Source: Plantago ovata (Eukaryota > Streptophyta > Magnoliopsida > Lamiales > Plantaginaceae). Taken from it: 64,000 nt of DNA. Positions 14,059-26,761 of this stretch are shown here, one piece after another; within the stretch, counting starts at the first letter, position 1, and every line of letters starts with the position of its first letter. The stretch is from NCBI GenBank assembly GCA_028274465.1, contig CM051456.1:17387745-17451744 (forward strand). Reading direction: 5' to 3'. The notes under the pieces were generated by a model. That model was given only the letters and a program-made list of their open reading frames with translations, was not told where the DNA came from and ran no database searches. The translations under genes and the position numbers were made by a program.

Positions 14059-14066
14059 ATGACTAT
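14059..14066. repeat. LINE target-site duplication, left copy (ATGACTAT)
   Basis: The identical 8-mer occurs at 16852-16859, exactly bracketing the element and adjoining its poly(A) tail. Confidence 0.85.
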
Positions 14067-16851
14067 TTTTTTTTTTTTTTTTTAGGAACATATACTTTTC
14101 ATTCATTCATCATCCAAAAAGAAGTACAAGCAATCAAAGCATTACAAGAACTCATGGAATGTAGCAGGCAGCACACTACCATCCTCTAGTCCTACAACAT
14201 TCTTTGCTAAAGTATGAGCTAAAATATTCCCTTGCCGCCTAACAAAACAGTACTTAACAGCAACAAAAGCCGCAACAGTCTGCTTAATGTCTGATAGGAT
14301 CGAACCGGCAGCAGATAAAGGCATCTGGACATCTTGTAAGGCGCGAACTACACCCAAGCAATCCCCTTCCAGCATAACATATGGCAACCGGAGCTCCGCC
14401 GCTAAAAACAACGCACACCTAGCTGCCAACGCTTCAGCTATCTCTGGACTGGCAACACTAGGAACGAGAACTCTCTTCCACTTCAGTATTGTGCCGTCGG
14501 CATCACGGATAACCACCCCAATACCTGCTCGCGAACGGGCAAACGAAGCATCATAGTTCACCTTGTAAAAACCACGAGGGGGCCGCTGCCACACCGACAC
14601 AGGAATAGAATCAACTCTACTCCTGTACAACCCGCAAGCCGCCCGATACATAGAGATGAACTGCTGAACGAAAGTAATAAGGCCCTGAGCATCCAACGCC
14701 ACGCGCTCATGAATATGCTTGTTTCTTTGATACCAAATACTCCAGCATACGCACACAAAGAAAGCAAACTCCTCCGTACCAAGTTTCGCCTTGACATGTG
14801 AGATCCAGCTAAGAATATCAACACAACCATGTAGCAAAACCGCCATCGGTAAGTTAGAAACTGCCCATACGAGGCGAGCAAAAGAGCAATCCTGGAACGT
14901 GTGCATAATAGTCTCGGTGCCACAAGCACACAGCGGACAGGCCTCCTGCAAATCAATACCCCGACGAGCGAGATTGACAAAAACCGGCAAGGAATTCCGT
15001 AGAAGCCGCCAACAGAAAACCCGCACCTTATTAGGCAGAATAATCTTCCACACCCACTCCCAGTTCTGCTCTACATGAGTGCTACTACTCCCAAGACGGT
15101 CATGAACAGCCCTACGTGCCACGTCACGAGCTAACCAGTAGGCGGTTCTGACAGTATAGTAACCGGACTTTGAATAATGCCACACACGCACATCCGGCAC
15201 ACTACAAGTAGGAAGAGGTATTTGAAGAATCGAAACCACGTCTTCTTCCCAGAAAACCGCACGTAGTAACTCTACATCCCAGCCATCATCCTTAACAAAA
15301 GAAGCCACTGTAAGATTCTCCAGATTATGTAAGTTCGGAGTATATGGCCAAAAACCATGATGCCGCGGAATCCAACCATCCCTCCAAACCTGAATATCCA
15401 AACCGCCTCCCACCTTCCAGCGCACACCTTGCTGAACAACCTGTAAGGCCGCACAAATACTCTTCCAAGTGAAGGAATCGTACGACTGGGAGTAAGCATC
15501 CAAGATATCAGTGGATGGAAAGTATTTCGCCTTCAAAATGCGGCTAAGCAAAGCGTTTGGATATTGAATCACCCTCCAAACTTGCTTCCCCAACATCGCA
15601 ATATTAAAAGACCGAAGATCTCTAAAGCCCATGCCACCATCTCTCTTAGAATCGCATAAAGTTTGCCACTTAATCCAATGGATCTTGCGAGTACTACCAT
15701 CACCCCACCAGAATCGAGCAATGATCGAATCAATTTCCGTCAACAAAGTATCCGGCAACTTGAAACAACTCATGACATAGGTCGGGATAGATTGCAAAAC
15801 TGACTTAATAAGTACCTCTTTCCCAGCCATCGAAAGACACTTATTCTCGAACCCCTGAACCTTACTCCAAATCCGTTCCCGCAACCAGCTAAAAATCTCC
15901 TTTTTAGAGCCCCCCATAACCGTCGGTAATCCTAAGTACTCCTCATGTTTATCAATCACACGAACCGGTAGACAATCTCTAATCTCCGCAACCAGGGCTT
16001 CACTTGTATTTCTACTAAAAACAACAGTAGATTTTTCCAAATTAATCTCTTGGCCGGACGCCAAATTATATTTTTCAAGAATACGACTAATCTCCATTGC
16101 TGCTCGTACCGTAGCATGACAAAAGATAAGAGTGTCATCAGCAAACAAAAGATGTGAAACCGTCGGGGCTCCAGGCGCAACAACCACACCTCGCAAATCA
16201 TTACCAAGCTCAGCCTCTCGAATTAAATCACTGAAAGCTTGAGTAATAAAGAAAATAAATAAGGAGATAGAGGGTCCCCTTGACGAATTCCTCTCTCAGG
16301 AATGATAGGATCGAGTTGAACCCCATTGAACAACAAGGAGTAAGACACTGTACGAACGCTGAGCATAATTAAATTAATAAAATCCTCAGCAAAACCTAAA
16401 GCAACCAAAACTTGCTGCAGAAAAGACCATTCAACCCTGTCATAAGCCTTACTCATATCCAACTTAAGAGCCATATACATCTCCTTACCTCTAGTCTTTC
16501 TCTTTAAGTAATGATTTACCTCGTAGGCAACAAGAACATTATCAGTAATCAAACGGCCCGGGACAAAAGCTGACTGAGTCTCTGAAATCACAGACGACAT
16601 ATGTGGCTTCAACCGATTTGTGATTGCTTTAGAAGCAATCTTAAACATCACATTACTAAGGCTGATGGGACGGAACTGGGTAATTCTATCAGGACTCTTG
16701 TATTTAGGAATAAGGACCACGTGAGTAAAATTTAACCTAGGCTCAAGAACTCTATCATTCAAAAATTCTAGACCACATTTAATAACATTATCACCCACGA
16801 TATGCCAATAGCGTTGATAAAAAAGAGCTGGAAGGCCATCCGGCCCAGGGG
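14067..16851 (-). mobile_element. 5'-truncated L1-type LINE retrotransposon
   Basis: A minus-strand element ending in a poly(A) tail (poly(T) at 14066-14083 on the plus strand) and flanked by ATGACTAT copies. It starts inside the reverse transcriptase at the SPGPDGLP block, so the endonuclease and ORF1 are missing. That pattern is typical of target-primed reverse transcription that stopped early. It carries an RT, a zinc-binding RT-associated region and a C-terminal RNase H, the layout of plant L1/Ta11-type LINEs. Confidence 0.93.
14142..16849 (-). pseudogene. LINE reverse transcriptase-RNase H ORF, truncated and frameshifted
   Basis: The N-terminal segment (16223-16849) has PGPDG, FRPISLSNVMFKIASK, TQSAFVPGRLITDN, LDMSKAYDRVEW and GIRQGDPLSPYLF. 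The C-terminal segment (14142-16196, 684 codons open) begins before the catalytic FADDTL, followed by YLGLPTVMGG, the GxxFRDL region, a Cys/His zf-RVT block (CPLCACGTETIMHTFQDC) and an RNase H-like domain (VNYDASF, VIRDADG, LEGDC). The two segments join by one small frameshift near 16240-16255, just after LSPYLF. Apart from this and the missing 5' end, no internal stop interrupts it, so the insertion looks fairly recent. Confidence 0.9.
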
Positions 16852-16859
16852 ATGACTAT
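16852..16859. repeat. LINE target-site duplication, right copy (ATGACTAT)
   Basis: Partner of the copy at 14059-14066. Confidence 0.85.
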
Positions 16860-17392
16860 CTAAATCTAAAATTTCAACAAATACCCGTTGAATAAAAAAA
16901 AAAAGTCAAATTTGGAAGCCCTGCTCTTTCTTTCTATAGTCGACTTGCATATCTATGCCTCTATGGATAGGAAATGAAATATTCGGGTAATGAGTTCCTG
17001 TTTATGACTACTATTGTGAAATTAATGTTTGACTCCTGAAAAACCAAACCGAAGCATGTGCAGATGTGCTTAATAAACCTTAATGAATCGACATTCCACG
17101 TTACACATGCATTATTATTGTAAGTAAACGCCAAAAATTTTCGTACCCTAAATTTATCCACAAACGAAAACATACATCTCAGAACTGGTTACGCATTTAA
17201 GTGAGCTTTCTGTTGCTTATTTAGGTAAATACGACCTTAACTAATTAGTTTAGTTCTAGTTAAGGTTGGTACAAGTTTGAAATTTTGTACTCCAGAATTG
17301 AGTTAGCTTAGCTTAGTGATATACAGTATAGATAGACTATAGTTCTTCCAGAAATAAATAAAAGCAAGTGTTAATCAATCAATTACTAGTAC

Positions 17393-18301
17393 TAGGGTTG
17401 TTCATGGATTGGATCGGATCAAATCCGATCCGAATTTCAGATTGATCCGATCCGAAAGTTCAGGTTTTAGTCAATCCGAGATCCGAACCGAATATTCGGA
17501 TCGGTTTCGGATTAATCCGAAAATTTGATCGGATTAAACCGATCCAATCCGTTTATCCGAATTTCATGCTTCTTTTTTTTTTTAAATACTTTCTCCTTTT
17601 TCCATCTCCCATCACATCAATTAACAAAAATCAAAATACTGGGCTCGATTCTTGAATACAGAAATTGAAACTTACAAAATCAAACAAAGGTAGAAAGAAA
17701 ATAATTATCATTTACACTTCACTTTGACACTGAGTTGCAGAGGAAGAAAGAAGCAAATAAACATGGCTTGCTTAGCTTGACTAGCCGAGCCACCAGAGAT
17801 TAGCAGCGGCGTCGCGCTGTCGTTGCAGTGGAGCAGGCAGATCGACGGGCGTGCCATGGAGGCCGATTCGTCTTCCAAACCCTCGAATCCAAATCAAGTT
17901 GTAGTGATTTGTATGGATGAGATTTTTCAAGAAGCTTAATTAAAATTTAAAAGTAGAGAGTGATTAAAGAAAAGGCAATTGAGATCGAGATGGAATTTTG
18001 GAGAGAATTTGAGCAAATAAGTGAGAAAGAAAGAGAAAAACAAGAAGGGGCGGCTGGGGAATGAAGTGGAATGGGGTTATGTTTCTGTAGTGTGTATATC
18101 TATTTTATAAAAAAAATGCTTAACTGATCGGATCGGATTAATCCGAAAATCCACGGATTAAATCCGATCCGATCCGAAATTCGAATGTGGTAAAAATGTT
18201 GATCCGCAATCCGATCCGAAAATGGCGGATCGGATTGGTTCGGATCGGTTCTCGATTTTATTGGATCGGTTTTTCGAATTCGGTTGTTTTGCACACCCCT
18301 A
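17393..18301. mobile_element. Non-autonomous hAT-type element, 909 bp
   Basis: Begins TAGGGTTGTTCA and ends TGCACACCCCTA (inverted TAGGGGTGTGCA). It is flanked by identical 8-bp duplications ACTAGTAC at 17385-17392 and 18302-18309. Both subterminal regions are packed with GGATCGGATC/GATCCGATCC palindromic motifs, which are likely transposase-binding repeats. The middle (about 17760-17890) is GC-richer than its surroundings and looks like captured host sequence. No transposase is encoded. Confidence 0.88.
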
Positions 18302-18904
18302 ACTAGTACTAGTCGAGAGTGCATGAAATGAAATGATCATCACCGGTCGAGTTTGATGTAACGCGTTTTGAATTTGTGTCGCTTGCTTGTTGATGCGTTA
18401 AAATACAAATTAATACAAGGAAGATGACAAATTATGTAGGATTACGGTGGCATCGTGTTTCGTGCGCTGTCACATGTGCCTTGCCTTGCCTCCATATTAA
18501 TTTGGAAATACAATTTTCCCACCAAAACTCACCCATGCTTTTGTGCTGAGTTTGAATTAAAGACCACAGTAGATAAATTACTCATTTTTTTAACAAAAAA
18601 AAGTCCATTAAGTCCAAACAAAATAGTGTACAAGATAAGAGGTGCATGCCTCAATCGTGATACAAGGTATATCACTAGAAACGCATGTACACCAGAGGGT
18701 CCAAATAACCAGAGAAACTAATGAAAATACCACAACCGGCACGAAACTCGAAGGACTTTAGCTATGCTATGATCCCCAAATTACTCTACATCTAATACCA
18801 TCTCCAATAATAAAATTCTCTCAAATTTATAAACATGGTCACGTTAACATTCTACTAACTCAAACCCTCATTTCAAACTATTCACCTCCAACAATAAAAC
18901 CTAA

Positions 18905-19425
18905 GAAGCAACGACACGGATACGGATGGACACGATACGGATAGGGATACGCCGACACGTCAAAATAAAAAAAAGTAGGGTACGGATACGTGCCGATACG
19001 TTTAATTTTTTAATAATTTTTAATATATTTAATAGGTAAATTGAATTTTAATTTTTTTAAATTATTCTAATGGATACTAAAGAATCAAATATATGAGTAA
19101 ATAACTAAAATATTACTTAATTATCCAAAAAAAAACAAAAACATAATAAGTGAGAAAATAATCAAACAATTCATTTAAGGACGTCCAATAATACACAAAA
19201 AAACCTTTTAAATTGTATTCTTGTTTCAACTTGTTGTATGGTGTATCTAGTCGAACTTAATTTAATTTAAAATAAATAAGAAAGTTAATTTAATTTAAAA
19301 TAAATAAGAAAAACAAAGATCAAATGAATGGATACTTATCGGTGATGAATCGGAATGAATCGATATTAAATACGTATCGGAATAGATATGTTGTCCAGTT
19401 CTGAATATTAGTGCTTCCTAAAACA
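18905..19425. repeat. Dispersed repeat, copy 1 (GACACGG-start family)
   Basis: Starts near AAGCAACGACACGGATACGG and ends near ATTAGTGCTTCC. It aligns along its length with 22450-22935, sharing blocks such as AATAATTTTTAATATATTTA, TCAAATATATGAGTAAATAA and ATACGTTGTCCAG-like text. The ends are weakly inverted (GAAGCA...TGCTTC), which suggests a hAT-like MITE. Non-coding. Confidence 0.7.
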
Positions 19426-19844
19426 TCACTATTTCAAATGTTCATTAGTAAATAGAATAAGTTAATGAAATATTTTGTAAATACTTCGTAAATATTTAAG
19501 TTATTAGTATTACTTTCAACAATAATACTATTAAAACAATATTCATAATCTATCCTTGACACAAATGTTCACTTTACTCTCACACACTCTCTCTCTAATA
19601 TAATTTATTTTAATAATCTAGGAAACTCGTTTTTGAAGTTTTGAAACTTAGTTATTTTTTTACTATATATTTTCATCATTTACATATTTTCGTAGTAAAA
19701 TAATAACCAGGTGGAAACAGTCAGTCCAATAATAACAACGATGAAAAATACACATATGAAGTTAATTCAACTTTAAATGTGAATTTCATGATATAAAAAA
19801 TGCAATCGAAGTCCCACATCACTGAAATATCAAAAAATATATGG

Positions 19845-19954
<110 letters not shown>

Positions 19955-20035
19955 AAGTCAATGTATAGGTGGAAATTTATTGTGTGCATGTATGTTGTGG
20001 TCCGTGAAAAGGTTGACACGTGTGAACTTTCATAT

Positions 20036-20867
20036 TGTTGGTGTTAAAATATATCCAGTCCGCATGTACGAACTGGAGCGGTCTAAGAGCGCGACAAAGC
20101 ATCAAGGGCCGTCTCAAAGGGCGAGACCACACCCAAGTATGTCACTAAGGTGTGGCTCGACCAACATACGGTCCGACCATCACTAAGAGGTCAACCCTCA
20201 AGATAACCTCACTGTAAGGACAAGGCAGCTGTTGGGCTCGAGGAGCATCTACAGGGCTCGAGGAAGACCTTACGTCAAGGTGACACCCTCTAAAAGAGAC
20301 TAGGCAGAGCACTACTCGGACCACGGACGTAAGAGGAAGGCACGAGGACCAAGGACGACCACCCATGGCCGCTCCCTGTGGGACCCGTCTTCCAGATTAC
20401 TCCATGGGACCCAAAAAGTCAATATTGCCCTCACAACCCTAGTAAGATGTTTGGGCCAAAGCCCATGGATCTCTTTAATGGGCTTGGGCCAAAGGAGGCT
20501 TCAATCTCGGCCGGACACTTGTCACGATCCTACATGGAGTGACATTAAAATACTACGAGTATATAAATGACTCATTCATTATCCGTTGGGTAAGCATTCA
20601 TAGCTCTCACCCACCACTCACCTACCACATTTACTACTCTTACTAGGGAAGCCTTACAACTCCCTACACGTAAAGTCGTCCCTACGGTTTGATCCTCGAC
20701 AAACCGGGCACGAGGTACTAACCCCCCATCTAGTCTCTTTCAGGTACGAAGAAGCTACATGAAGGATTCCTACATTCTTAAGAGGAACACTACATGAAGA
20801 AGACCTAAATAGTATATTGTGACGATCCACTGCGAACTTAAGAAGAAGTACGAATTACCCTTCAACA
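20036..20867 (+). mobile_element. Solo LTR, 832 bp
   Basis: Opens TGTTGG and closes TTCAACA, the TG...CA ends of an LTR, with identical 5-bp duplications CATAT at 20031-20035 and 20868-20872. It is clearly GC-richer than its flanks and has a TATA box (TATATAAATG, about 20560). No internal gag/pol or second LTR is adjacent, so it is a recombination remnant of an LTR retrotransposon. The superfamily is not determined. The orientation is inferred from the TATA box. Confidence 0.82.
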
Positions 20868-21169
20868 CATATGATAGAACAGTCAGCCGAATCTCTGAAA
20901 CAACATCATAGATAGCCAATATTTCAATTAAAAAGGACCGGTAGTCTGATTTATTAAATTAACAAGGCGGAATAAATTCTATTCTAACTTATTTATTAAA
21001 TAACTAGATAGGATAAGGTATGCAAGCCGGCAAATATTATATTTCATGGAAATTTTTCTCTTTTTTTTTCCAAATAATATGTATTTAATAATTTAGAATA
21101 TATTATTTTTAAGTTTTGAAAAATAAATTGTTCATTTAACTATATATTTTGATTATCTACTTATTTTTG

Positions 21170-21426
21170 TACTTCCTCCGTCCCAAAAAAAAATGAAACA
21201 CTTTATTTTGTTAACTTCTTTAGGGTTAGTTTGACCTTAAATTATTCTTAAATCATATGATAAAAAAATTAAAAATATTATATTATAAAACTAGAATGTT
21301 TATATTTTCATTATATAGAACTCTTAATTATTTTTCTTGTATAATTTGGGATTAATACGAGAGGTCAAACTGACCCTCGAAAAGTCAACAAAACAAAGTG
21401 TTTCATTTGTTATAGGACGGAGTAAG
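21170..21426. mobile_element. Stowaway-like MITE
   Basis: TACTTCCTCCGTCCCAAAAA at the left is mirrored by GGACGGAGTA at the right. The inner AAATGAAACACTTT is mirrored by AAAGTGTTTCATTT, and TTAGTTTGACC by GGTCAAACTGA. TA borders. It would form a long hairpin. Confidence 0.88.
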
Positions 21427-22449
21427 TATTAAATGAGAACAATGACGATAAAATTTCCTATGAAGTGGACATATCATATACTCATATTATTTTTGGTGTG
21501 TGTGTTATAGATAGTATGTAGTTCTATCTGTAAATCCATTAAATTAAAAGGGAAAATAAAAAAATAATAAATGTATAGTACATTGCTACAATTAGAAATT
21601 TTGACTTATCCATGCTATTATGCTAATAATCAACCTCATGGAGTTTGGTAAGAAAAAAAAGAGGCTATCTTCATTAGCGTGTGAGCCTCAGCCTTGCTCC
21701 AACAACGTTAGGCGTGTGAGGGGGATAAGAAGGTTATCGTGGGATTTTTTTTTCTTTTCCCTTTTATTTAATTCTCTCTGAATTTTTATTTACTGTACTT
21801 GTTTAAAGAGAATTTTTTTAAAAAGAATGGAAAAAAACTCAATAAAAAAGTGGGCTTATTACGTCTGATACCCCTGTTAGATGCCCTCATTGCATTTTTG
21901 TATCCAAATTATTTCATATATTACATCGAAGTCCAAAAATCAAAAAATGTGTAGACCAACTTATTCGTCATTGTTCATTTAGTTGCTTTGATGCGTCAAA
22001 CCGGGTTTTAAATTTGTTTGTCGTCAAAAGTCCGAAGTTACCGCATAAAAATAAAGATTAGAGTGCAGTGTGGCAAGCTAACTCTGAGTGTCGTTCTCCC
22101 GGGACTAACTGTTACTTATGTGTTTGTCGAACTTGTTTTGAAACCTAGTTGAGTTGTTTATTGAAAACTAGACAGTAAAAGTAAATGAAAACAGTAAAAG
22201 TAGAGAGAGAGAGAGTGTTTGATTATTGTGACTGGTAAACAGTTAACTAAATTGTTGGTGTTAGAAATATTACATATATGAGATATATTTAGTTTTACGG
22301 ATTTGTTGCCAATGAGTTGGATACTTAACGTTATCAAACAATAATTACCATGTATTAGTTGTACAAGTACGATATCTAAGCCTAAGGTAAGGCTGTTAAT
22401 CTTACTAATAGATTATACGAGTGCAGTCTAAAGATTGCAAGTTCTAGAC

Positions 22450-22935
22450 TAGAAGCACAGACACGGACACGATACGGATACGTCGATACGTCAAAATCCA
22501 TAAAGTAGGATTTTAACATTTCTAATAATTTTTAATATATTTACTAGATAGGATTTTAATTTTTTTATAATTATTCTAATGAATACTAAAGAATCAAATA
22601 TATGAGTAAATAACTAAAATATTATTTAATTATCCAATAAAAAACCATAAACATCACAAGTGAGGAAATACTCAAATAATACATTTAAAGATGAACAATA
22701 ATATAAAACACAAAAATCCTTTTGACTTGTATGTTTTTTTCAACTTTTTGTATGGTGGATCTCAGGATCTGGGCCGACCGATCCTATTCGGACTTAACTT
22801 AATTTAAAAGAAATAATAAAAACAGAGATCAAAGGGAGGGATACGTATGGGTGATGAATTGAGACGAATCGATATCGAATACGTATTGGAAGAGATACGT
22901 TGTCCAGATTGAAGTATTGGTGCTTTATAATATAA
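22450..22935. repeat. Dispersed repeat, copy 2 (GACACGG-start family)
   Basis: Starts near AGAAGCACAGACACGGACAC and ends near TATTGGTGCTTTATA. Collinear with 18905-19425 but diverged by point changes and small indels. Confidence 0.7.
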
Positions 22936-23818
22936 AATCCATAAGACTAAAAACGTAGTATTAAAAAATTGTATAAGATGGATTTTCCATAAAAATACAC
23001 ATTTCATGCCTTGAGAGTTGAGACACATAAGACATCTTAAGGCGTGTCAAACACTGAGTCTTATGAGCGTTTTATACATAAGATGCCCATAAGACCCATT
23101 ATTAGAGATAGTTTAAATCTAACGAAACAAAAATCACGACTCAAACTACCCGATCTTTAAAAAAAATTCTCAATCCACTCAAACGTTAATTTTAAACTTC
23201 TAATTCAAAAAACAATCATCCTACCAAAACAGTTTGAAACAATCTCGACATGTATATATTACATAATTCAATTAAGATCTCCACCAAATCACATTTAAAC
23301 CGACTTAAAATGACTCTTCCATTGGAAGGAAGAAAATAAATCAACTTCTAAGTCTCCTTACTCTCTACTAGTTCCCTCCAAAGGGAAGATACCATATATC
23401 AAAACAGTTCAATTTTTTTATCCCTTCCCTTTCTCTTTCATTTTCACATTTCCAACCTTTTTCTATTAATCAATAATCATCCTACGGGTTCAAATTCTAC
23501 CAGGGAACAATACATTATTATGTCAGTACGGGCCATAAGCCCATAATCTGTCATGTCATATGTGTGTTGTTTAACTCTATTCACGTAGTTTGCATATCAT
23601 GAGTTCATATGATTTACTCATTGTGGATAGAAAGAGTAACGAAGCCAGATTCCGAACATTATTAAAAACAAATCATCATCATCATCCTCATGCAAATCAC
23701 ACCCACATAATTTAAATTTAATTACAAGTTACAAACCCATTAACAAGTCGATTTCTCCTCTCCCACAAAGTATAAATACTACAAACACCATGATAAACTC
23801 AGCCCTGTCACATTCAAG
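22936..23818. other. Intergenic DNA upstream of the DUF674 cluster
   Basis: AT-rich sequence with no supportable gene; the last part is the likely 3' flank of DUF674-A. Confidence 0.4.
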
Positions 23819-24694
23819 CTAAGTATCCCCAGATTTTCTCTTTACTTTCACGTCATCACCATCACCAGTCTCAGCCGTATCCTCTTCTACCGTAACTTTG
23901 GGTTCGATTTTCGGAAGAAACACTTCAGTTAGAACCTTTTTAGAATGCAAAGAAGCCTTTAGCAGCTTACTAGCCTGGTAAAAGTCCAACAAGAGATTCA
24001 AAAGAATAAGGAAACAAGCACAGAGTTATGAACTAAGTTGAAAACAGAGGTTTCGATTTCATACCTCAGTGTAGCCCAAGTTCACAGTCTTTTCCTGCAA
24101 AGCGCTCACATCCCGGACATTAAACCTGTTAAGCAAAGAAATGCACGAAATAGTAGACATAGGCGTAATCGTTAAATCATCCATCACCATATAAGTAACA
24201 ACTCCTTTAACAAATCCGCTTTCACTTTCTGCCGGTTTACCCACCACAGCTGGAGGTGCTATGTATGTGATCAACGTGCTCATCTTACGAAAACAACCAG
24301 GGCAAACAGCCTCAGGGTTGTCTGCTACACGAGGATAGCTCGACATGCTGCAACTGGCACACCTGTAAAACTTCTTTGCTGGAGGTGTTACAGCATCGTT
24401 AATCTGCAGCATTGTAACCGAACAATCACACGCCTTGAAAGTCGGTTTCAGGAGGGATTCTTTTGTGTGGTGTTGTAGAATGTAGGATTCGTGTAGGTTT
24501 TCGATGCTGCTGTACAGGTTATCGACCGCACCGACCATTTCGTCTTCTCGCAAGAAGCTGATCACGGTAGCGATTGGTAAAGACAGCAAGTGGAAGAGGA
24601 AATCGACGCAGTCTTTGCTGGCTTCTGCAAATAGGATGCGGTTTCCATGGGTGTCGACTAGAAGCTTCATCGTCACACTGTTTTCTGAAGCCAT
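23819..24694 (-). CDS. DUF674-family protein, copy A, 261 aa, intact
   Basis: Exon 1 is 24065-24694 and exon 2 is 23819-23974, with a phase-0 GT-AG intron after NLGYTE. The start MASENSVTMKLL was chosen over an upstream in-frame Met because all copies begin 4-9 residues before the conserved KLL. The family core is visible: TMKLLVDTHGNRILFAEASKD, DFLFHLLSLPIATVI, VVTYMVMDDL and ASKLLKASLHSKKVLTEVFLPKI. Cys112-x2-Cys115 and Cys131-x2-Cys134 could bind a metal. The C-terminal 25 residues are charged and unconserved. DUF674 (known mainly from plants) has no established biochemical function; larger members carry two such units, whereas this one has one. First gene of a same-strand cluster. Confidence 0.88.
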
Positions 24695-24991
24695 TTTTAC
24701 TTGGTTTTGGAAGAAGAGAAGATGAAGGATTGCCTTTTGTTTGTCAAGAGACAATTCCAGAATTAAGAAGTTAACTTAGGCAGGGCCACAAAATGCCTTG
24801 CTTTGCTCCAAGGGAAAACAAACAGATCAAGAAAAGGATAATTAGTACTGCTGCCTTGAGAATCTAGTGTATTACTTCTACTATTAAATGCTAGTAGTTC
24901 AATACTTAACTTTCGTTAGTATTATACACACAACAAGAAGATATAAATTCACTCAATTATTCAAAAGAGCACAATCAACTTGATCAGCTCT

Positions 24992-25810
24992 TCAAAGCTC
25001 AGAGGTTCCGCGGAATGATTGTTTTTTCGTAAACACTTCGATTAGAACGTTCTTGGAATGCAAAGAAGCCTTTAGCAGTTTCACAGCCTAGTAACAAACA
25101 AGAATTACTTCAAAATTTAAGCAATCAAACATCAAAAGTAACCTAAGCATTAATAAAAACCAAAGATATGAACATACATAAGTTACCTCATTGTATCCGA
25201 GATTTACAGTCCTCTCCTGCAAAGCACTCACATCCCTAACATCAAACCTGCTGTTAACCAAAGTAATGCACGAAATCATCGAGATAGAAGTCACTGCTAA
25301 GTCATCCATCACCATGTAAGTGACCAATCCCTTGACAATTCCACTTTCACCAGTGGTGGTTTTACCCACCACATCCGGTGGAGGCACATAAGGAAGTGGC
25401 ATGCTCGTTTTGCTAGAACAAGAAGGGCAAACTGCCTCTGGATCATAGGAAACTGATCGGACGTTGCAATTACAGCAATTATAGAACTACTTTTTGGACC
25501 GTAGAGAATCCTGAAGCTGCAGCATGGGAACAGAACAGTCACATGTCCTGATGTTCGGCTTCGGCAGGGAGTCTTTGGTGTGATGCTGCAGAACATAGGA
25601 CTCGCGTAGATTTTTGGATACTGTGTTGTATATGTTTCCGACTGAACCAACCATTCCATCTTCTTGCAAGAGGGCGATCACGGTTGAGATTGGGAGAGAA
25701 AGCATGTGGAAAAGGATATCAATGCATTCTTTGCTAGCTTCTGCGAACAGGACATGGTTTTTTTGGGTGTCGATTAGAAGTTTCATGCTCACATTAATCT
25801 CTTCTGCCAT
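24992..25810 (-). pseudogene. DUF674-family copy B, premature stop
   Basis: Exon 1 is 25187-25810 and exon 2 is 24992-25087, with the same phase-0 intron as copy A after NLGYNE. Exon 1 is otherwise open for 208 codons (MAEEINVSMKLLIDTQKN at the start) but carries TAG at 25487-25489. That site is where the other copies have Lys before Phe-Tyr (KKFY), so a single AAG to TAG change explains it. Downstream the frame is preserved through CNC, CPSC, VTYMVMDDLAV and the exon 2 AVKLLKASLHSKNVL. The second exon ends sooner and differently (VFTKKQSFRGTSEL). Its splice sites look intact. Either it makes a roughly 107-aa N-terminal product or it is dead. Confidence 0.85.
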
Positions 25811-26645
25811 GCCTAGATAGTGAAGTTGGATGAAGGACGGAATGAAGTGGCAAGAACTAAAAGAGAAAGTGGCCAAGTGGGAACGGATCTAATGAATTCA
25901 CATAAAGAAAATCATTCCTTAATCAATTCACAACGGAAACATTATCATTACATCTGTTGTTAACGTCTTAACGAGATTAGTTCTGGAAGGCAAAAACTTA
26001 GATCTACAATTACATTATACGTAGCTGGTCCTGTAACCTCATGCTCTGACACGATGCAAGCAAATACTACACCGTATCACTTCCTCCACCACCTCAGCCC
26101 TGCTACAATCTCCGGTTCATTTTCCTCGGTGTACCATGGGATCTCAAGATTGGCAGATTATGTGTGGTGAAATTGCGGGCCAATATATGGTACAAGAATC
26201 GTGGGTATTTGAAGTCAACCAGAGCTCCCTGGTCAGTGAAGGTCACTCCTTTCTTTCTTCTAGCCCATTTGCGTATAATTCATAGAGCAGTTGTGATGAA
26301 GGCGATATGAGATATAATTAAGAGGGACAAACTGAAAAAGAGTTGTGTTTGTGCAAACCTCTGAGGTTTTTTTACTCTTCTTTCTTTTCCCTTTGTTAAG
26401 GATTAAGAAGCCGAACAGAACTAAATCCAAGTCACGAACAAAAGCGGAAACAGGATTCTGGACGGGAGGTGTTCGTATCGAAATAGGAAGGCGTGTTGAT
26501 TGAGCAGACAACAAAATTACTCTCGACAGCTTCATATGTATATCCAAGGCATATATTCCAAATTAGATTCTGAATAAAGGTTAGTCACGAATCCTAGACG
26601 TATTAGGAATCTAGTTTTTTCCTTAATTAAGGAACGTGTATCCCC
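25811..26645. other. Intergenic region between DUF674-B and the PAM2 gene
   Basis: Divergent upstream regions: DUF674-B promoter side at the left, PAM2 gene promoter at the right. No supportable gene; the open frame at 26260-26547 (-) shows no family features. Confidence 0.4.
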
Positions 26646-26653
26646 TATAAATA
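26646..26653 (+). promoter_or_regulatory. TATA box of the PAM2 small gene
   Basis: CCTATAAATAC about 110 bases upstream of the ATG, followed by an A/C-rich leader typical of a plant 5' UTR. Confidence 0.6.
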
Positions 26654-26761
26654 CTTGAAACCCGATTTGTTTGTCTTATACTTTCTCCAAAAACTATACT
26701 AGACGAACAACAAGAAGATTATTACAGCAAATTTGTGATCAGAAAGAAAGAAAAAGCGGCC

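Noticed and set aside
18455..18721. 88-codon plus-strand frame
   Set aside because: Adjacent to repeats, no domain, no promoter seen; most likely repeat debris.
24504..24774. Plus-strand frames opposite DUF674-A
   Set aside because: Antisense shadows of a conserved coding exon.
26260..26547. 95-codon minus-strand frame upstream of the PAM2 gene
   Set aside because: No domain or splice structure; overlaps the probable promoter region.
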